DNA from: Rhodospirillales bacterium
GTDB lineage: Bacteria; Pseudomonadota; Alphaproteobacteria; Rhodospirillales; Defluviicoccaceae
DNA length: 64,000 bases
Reading direction: 5' to 3'
NCBI GenBank assembly: GCA_016712375.1
Contig: JADJRE010000002.1
Coordinates: 248,001-312,000 of the forward strand
The notes under the pieces are model-generated. The model worked only from the letters and a program-made list of their open reading frames with translations, did not search any database and had not been told where the DNA came from. Made by a program: the position numbers and the translations under genes. Position 1 is the first letter of the stretch. Each line of letters starts with the position of its first letter. Below are positions 60,201 to 64,000 of the stretch, piece after piece.

Positions 60201-61421
60201 TCACTGGGCGAGCTGATTGATGCTGAACATCGGCACGAGTATGGAGACGATGATGCCGCCGATCAACAGTGCCATTCCGAAGGTCAGCGCCGGGATCAGG
60301 ATCGCCATCAGCCGCTGGATCGTCTGGTGCACCTCACGCTCGTAGGTGTCGGCGACGCGGAACAGCATTTCCTCCAGACGCCCACTCTCCTCGCCGATGC
60401 GGATCAGGTGGGTTGCAAGCGTTGGAAACAGCGCCGCCTCGGACAGCGGGCCCGCAAAGGTCTTGCCCTCGCGCACCTGTTTTTCAATCTGCTCGAAAGC
60501 ATGCTCCATCGCCGCGTTGCCAAGCGTTCCCTTGACGACGCCGAGGGCGGAAACCAGTGGCACGCCGTTGTTCAGCAGCATGCCGAGCGTATAGGTCATC
60601 CGCGTCGTCTCGACGCGTGCCGCTAGTGCGCCAATCAGCGGCAGCCGCAGCAGCCGGCGATCCCAGGCTCGCCGCTGCGTTGGGTCGCGGCGCTGGCGGC
60701 CGATGACCAGGGTCGCGAGCATCCCGACCACCAGCGGCAGCCACCAGAACGCGGCAGCAAAATCGCCGATCCCCATGACGATCTTCGTCGCCAGCGGCAG
60801 GGCAATGCCCGCCTGATCGAAGATTTCCTTAAAGCTCGGAATGACGACGGTGACGATAATGGCGACGGAGATGCAGGCGGAGGTGAACAGTACGATCGGA
60901 TAGATCAGCGCCGACTTGAGGTTCTGTTTTGACTGATGCGACTTGTCCATGAACTCGGCGGTTTTCGCCAAGACGCTGTCGAGCGCTCCACCGGCTTCGC
61001 CGGCGCGCACCATGCCTATGACAAAGCGGTCGAAAACGCGCCCTTGTGACGCCATCGCATCGGCCAGTGATGAGCCGCCGCGCACCCGTTCCAGCACACG
61101 GCCCATCATTTTCTTCACCGGTTCTTTCTCAGAAAAGTTGATCAGCACTGCCAGCGCCTGATCCAAAGCCAGACCGGCGCGCAGCAGGCTGGACAACTCG
61201 CGAATGATGGCGGTCGCATCCTGCCGGGTCAGCCCGCCGCGACTGCCCACCTCCAGCTTTAGCAGATCGCCGAGCGAACGGCCGGCAGCCTCGTCGGCCC
61301 GGATCGGCAAGTAGCCCTGGCCGCGAAGTTGGTCGAGCACCGCCGCCTGGCTGGCTGCTTCCATTTCGCCTTCCACGACGTCGCCGGGTCCGCTGACCGC
61401 CTTGAAGCGAAAAGTCGGCAC
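60201..61421 (-). CDS. gspF: Type II secretion inner-membrane platform protein GspF
   Basis: GspF of 406 residues with two T2SSF domains separated by membrane segments. Family stretches are QLRGQGYLPIRADEAAG, LTRQDATAIIRELSSLLRAG, VIGMVRAGEAGGALDSVLAK, then FPTLATHLIRIGEESGRLEE and the last helix FGMALLIGGIIVSILVPMF. It is the platform on which the pseudopilus is assembled by the GspE motor. It starts one base after the gspE stop. Confidence 0.96.
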   Translation of the reverse strand: MPTFRFKAVSGPGDVVEGEMEAASQAAVLDQLRGQGYLPIRADEAAGRSLGDLLKLEVGSRGGLTRQDATAIIRELSSLLRAGLALDQALAVLINFSEKEPVKKMMGRVLERVRGGSSLADAMASQGRVFDRFVIGMVRAGEAGGALDSVLAKTAEFMDKSHQSKQNLKSALIYPIVLFTSACISVAIIVTVVIPSFKEIFDQAGIALPLATKIVMGIGDFAAAFWWLPLVVGMLATLVIGRQRRDPTQRRAWDRRLLRLPLIGALAARVETTRMTYTLGMLLNNGVPLVSALGVVKGTLGNAAMEHAFEQIEKQVREGKTFAGPLSEAALFPTLATHLIRIGEESGRLEEMLFRVADTYEREVHQTIQRLMAILIPALTFGMALLIGGIIVSILVPMFSINQLAQ

Positions 61422-61422
61422 C

Positions 61423-63162
61423 TCAGGTCTCCCGGGTAACGCGCAACACCTCTTCCAGCGAGGTAACGCCGCGCACCACTTTCAGCATGCCGTCTTCGTA
61501 CAGCGTCCGCATGCCGCCCTCGATGGCGGCGCGTTGGATGGCGCCCGCGTCTTCGCGGCGCAGGATCAGCTTGCGGATACCATCGGACATCACCAGCATC
61601 TCGGAGATCCCGGTCCGCCCGAAATACCCGGTGCCGCTGCAGCGGGGACAACCGACCGGTCGAAACAATCGGATGGCCTCCCCGCCGGCAAAACGCTCAA
61701 GGTCCATTTGCCTGGAAATCTCGGCCAGCGCTGGATTGGGCTCGCGGCAATGGACACAGAGAGTGCGCAACAGCCGCTGTGCCGAGATGCCATTCAGCGT
61801 CGAGGCGAGCAGGTAGTCCTCCAGCCCCATGTCGAGCAGCCGGGTGACCGAGCCGGCGGCGGAATTGGTGTGCAGGGTGGACAGCACCAGGTGGCCAGTC
61901 AACGCCGCCTGCGCGGCGATCTGCGCCGTTTCCAGATCACGGATTTCGCCGATCATGATGATGTCGGGATCCTGGCGCAGCAGAGAGCGCAGCACGCTGG
62001 CGAAGGTGAGGCCGATCTGCGACTTCACCTGCACCTGATTGACGCCCTCCAGCTGGTATTCGATCGGATCCTCGACGGTGAGGATCTTACGGTCGGGCGT
62101 GTTCAGGCGGAGCAGCGAGGTGTAGAGCGTCGTCGTTTTACCGCTGCCCGTCGGCCCGGTGACCAGCAGGATGCCATTCGGTCGCTCCAGCATCTCCAGG
62201 TACGGCTTTAGCACCGCTTCATCTATGCCGAGGACGGAAAAGTCGAAAACGGCACCGCCGCGGTCGAGAATACGCATGACGACGCTTTCGCCGTGCATCG
62301 TCGGCACCGTCGAGATGCGGAAATCAACTTCCTTGCCGCGAATGGCGAGCTTGATACGCCCGTCCTGCGGCAGCCGCCGTTCGGCGATATTCAGCTTCGA
62401 CATGATCTTGACCCGCGAAACGATCGCCGCCGTCAGCCGGCCGGGGGGCGTCTCCACCTCCTGCAGGATGCCGTCGATGCGGTAGCGGACGCGCAGCTTG
62501 CTCTCGAACGGCTCGATATGAATGTCTGATGCGCGCGCTTCAACGGCGCGGCCAATCACCTGGTTGACAAAGCGGATGACGGGTGCCTCGCTGGCCATGT
62601 CCTTGAGGCGTTCAGCATCGTCGCCGCCGCCCTCACCCTCGCCGAGGTTGTCGACAATCTCACTGAGTGCACTGCCGCTGCGGCCGTACAGGCGTTCCAG
62701 AGCCTTTTCGATGTCCGCGGGGATGGCAACGCGACGCTCCACCCGCCGGCCGGTGGCGGCGGCGACGGCGTAGGCGGCGAAGTCGTCAAGCGGATCGGCC
62801 ATCGCCAGTTCGATCGTCTCGTCAGCCTCGGCCAGCGGCAGGACATGGCTGTCCTTCAGAAACTTGATGCTGAGCGCGCCGTCGAAGAGCGGCTGGTCCG
62901 GGAAGTCCTTGACAGTGACCAGCGGCAGCGTCAGCACCTCCGCCAACGCCTCCGCAATATCCAATTCGGAGACCAGACCCAGCTTTACCAGCAGGCCGTG
63001 CAGATGGTCGCCACTGCCGCCCTGGATACGGCGGGCGCGCTGCACCCCCGCGTCGTCGAGCTTGCCGCGCCGCGCCAACAAACCGACGATGGCCTCTTCG
63101 GCGTTGCTTGCAAACCCCGGCGCTGGTCCGAGACCGTCCGCGTTCATTTTCCGTCCGCCCAA
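61423..63162 (-). CDS. gspE: Type II secretion ATPase GspE
   Basis: GspE of 579 residues powering pseudopilus assembly. N-terminal GspE domains are followed by the RecA-like motor with Walker A LLVTGPTGSGKTTTLYTSLL, Asp box ILTVEDPIEYQLEGVNQVQV, Walker B DPDIIMIGEIRDLETAQIAA and His box TGHLVLSTLHTNSAAG. The zinc motif CVHCREPN ... GCPRCSGTGYFGRTG is intact. A second ATG at 63147 is an alternative start. It lies between gspO and gspF. Confidence 0.97.
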   Translation of the reverse strand: MGGRKMNADGLGPAPGFASNAEEAIVGLLARRGKLDDAGVQRARRIQGGSGDHLHGLLVKLGLVSELDIAEALAEVLTLPLVTVKDFPDQPLFDGALSIKFLKDSHVLPLAEADETIELAMADPLDDFAAYAVAAATGRRVERRVAIPADIEKALERLYGRSGSALSEIVDNLGEGEGGGDDAERLKDMASEAPVIRFVNQVIGRAVEARASDIHIEPFESKLRVRYRIDGILQEVETPPGRLTAAIVSRVKIMSKLNIAERRLPQDGRIKLAIRGKEVDFRISTVPTMHGESVVMRILDRGGAVFDFSVLGIDEAVLKPYLEMLERPNGILLVTGPTGSGKTTTLYTSLLRLNTPDRKILTVEDPIEYQLEGVNQVQVKSQIGLTFASVLRSLLRQDPDIIMIGEIRDLETAQIAAQAALTGHLVLSTLHTNSAAGSVTRLLDMGLEDYLLASTLNGISAQRLLRTLCVHCREPNPALAEISRQMDLERFAGGEAIRLFRPVGCPRCSGTGYFGRTGISEMLVMSDGIRKLILRREDAGAIQRAAIEGGMRTLYEDGMLKVVRGVTSLEEVLRVTRET

Positions 63163-63192
63163 GTTTCGTGAGGCGCGTGCCGCGCCGCGTCT

Positions 63193-63958
63193 TCAACCGA
63201 GGATTAGCGGCCCGTAGAGCCAGATCAACCAAGTGCCTAGGCAGAGATATGGTCCAAAAGGCATTCGGCGGGAGGGATCCGGACCAAAGCCCAGTGCCAT
63301 CGCCAGCAGCACCAATATCAACGCGATCAAGGAAGCGAGCAGCACAACCCCGGGCAATCCCTGCCATGATACCCAAGCACCGGCCGCCGCCAAGAGCTTT
63401 GCATCACCAAGTCCAAGTCCCTCGCGTCCACGCAGCATCCGGTAGGTGATTGCGATCATCCAAAAGACGGCAGATCCAGCGATGGCGCCGACAACGTGCT
63501 CCGCGACGCCCGCCTTGTCCAGCCAGGCAGCCACCGCCAGTCCGATTGCCAGCAGCGGCAGGGGTTAGCGCGTTCGGCAGGATCATGTGCCGGATATCGA
63601 TCACTGCCAGCGTCATCAGCAACCAGCCAAGCACGCAGGTGACCCACAGCAAAGGCCCGGAGACAACCGTGGAGGCCCATAACGCGACGGCCAGCGCTGC
63701 TACTTCAATGTTTGGGTAGAACCAGCCGAGCGGCGAGCCGCAGTATCGACAGCGGCGCTGCGCTACCAGCCAGCTCAGCACCGGTATCAGGTCACGAACG
63801 CCGAGGATGCGCCGGCAGTGGGAGCAGTGAGAGCGGCTGAGCACGACCGGCTCGCCTTCAGGCAGCCGGGTGATCAGCACGCCAAGAAAGCTGCCGACGA
63901 AAGGCGCGAGTACCAGCAGCATCCACTCATGCGCCGAAGCGAGGTCTACCATCGCCAT
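63193..63958 (-). CDS. gspO: Prepilin peptidase GspO/PilD (frameshifted)
   Basis: Type IV prepilin peptidase of about 254 residues, which cleaves and methylates the pseudopilin leaders. The cytoplasmic zinc motif RSHCSHCRRIL and RRCRYCGSPLGW is present, as is the first aspartate site VIDIRHMILPNAL. The second aspartate GREGLGLGDAKLLAAAGAWV lies in another frame. Removing one G from the run GGGG at 63561-63564 joins the parts (LTLPLLAIGLAVAAW). It is the first gene of the gsp operon and lies 30 bases before gspE. Confidence 0.92.
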
Positions 63959-64000
63959 TCACGACCACAGTCGGTGAACAGGGCCCGCTCAGCGGGATGA
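63959..64000. other. Right edge, upstream of gspO
   Basis: The last 42 bases precede the gspO start on the minus strand and hold its ribosome site region. No gene is seen. Confidence 0.5.

Overview
The window is GC-rich, densely packed DNA from an alphaproteobacterium, most likely a Rhodospirillales-type organism. The grounds are the coxB-coxA-ctaG-coxC order, a gpsA-YciI-EVE cluster, an SDHAF4-like (DUF1674) gene divergent from htpX, an ABC permease beside argD-argF-hslO, and a two-subunit methylmalonyl-CoA mutase with meaB. A Defluviicoccus-like, propionate-using bacterium would fit, but the species is a guess. I saw no rRNA, tRNA or CRISPR array, no transposase, and no phage genes.

Layout. 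1-4.8 kb: aa3-type cytochrome oxidase genes, then DUF983 and DUF2189 membrane proteins. 4.8-6.4 kb: a protein with pentapeptide repeats on both sides of a membrane block. 6.6-10.8 kb: heparinase-like protein, rsmB, htpX, and a divergent SDHAF4-like gene. 10.9-15.2 kb (minus strand): gpsA, YciI, EVE, Rieske protein and acs. 15.4-20.9 kb: mutA, mutB and meaB; with acs this makes a short-chain acyl-CoA (acetate/propionate) block. 20.9-24.8 kb: an accessory stretch with a small orphan gene, a hicAB toxin-antitoxin pair behind two palindromes, a decayed DUF29 gene, a dispersed palindromic repeat, phhB, a Tat-exported intradiol dioxygenase and an arsC remnant. 24.9-34.3 kb: MscS channel, ABC permease, an uncharacterised membrane-anchored protein, then argD-argF-hslO-lipoprotein-hydrolase behind a promoter/terminator leader. 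34.4-38.4 kb: small protein, DUF1223 protein, acnA. 39.3-51.7 kb: scattered exopolysaccharide genes (glycosylphosphotransferase, membrane glycosyltransferase, Wzc-like tyrosine kinase, wecB), interrupted by pip, a nuclease-fold protein, an ABC exporter and a cold-shock gene with two small followers. 51.7-64 kb (minus strand): a complete type II secretion operon in the order O-E-F-G-H-I-J-L-M-C/N-D-K, with Gly/Ser-rich insertions in pseudopilins GspI and GspK.

A feature of the whole window is that about fifteen otherwise well-conserved genes (acs, mutB, rsmB, hslO, gspL, gspO and others) are each split by a single-base frameshift, often next to a short G or C run. This looks like sequence error rather than biology. 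I therefore report those genes at their reconstructed spans and note where the break lies. The DUF29 and arsC remnants are different and look truly decayed. I did not find a clearly new multi-gene system. The best candidates for novelty are the GspI repeat insertion, the pentapeptide-membrane-pentapeptide protein, the hicAB operator pair and the argD leader.
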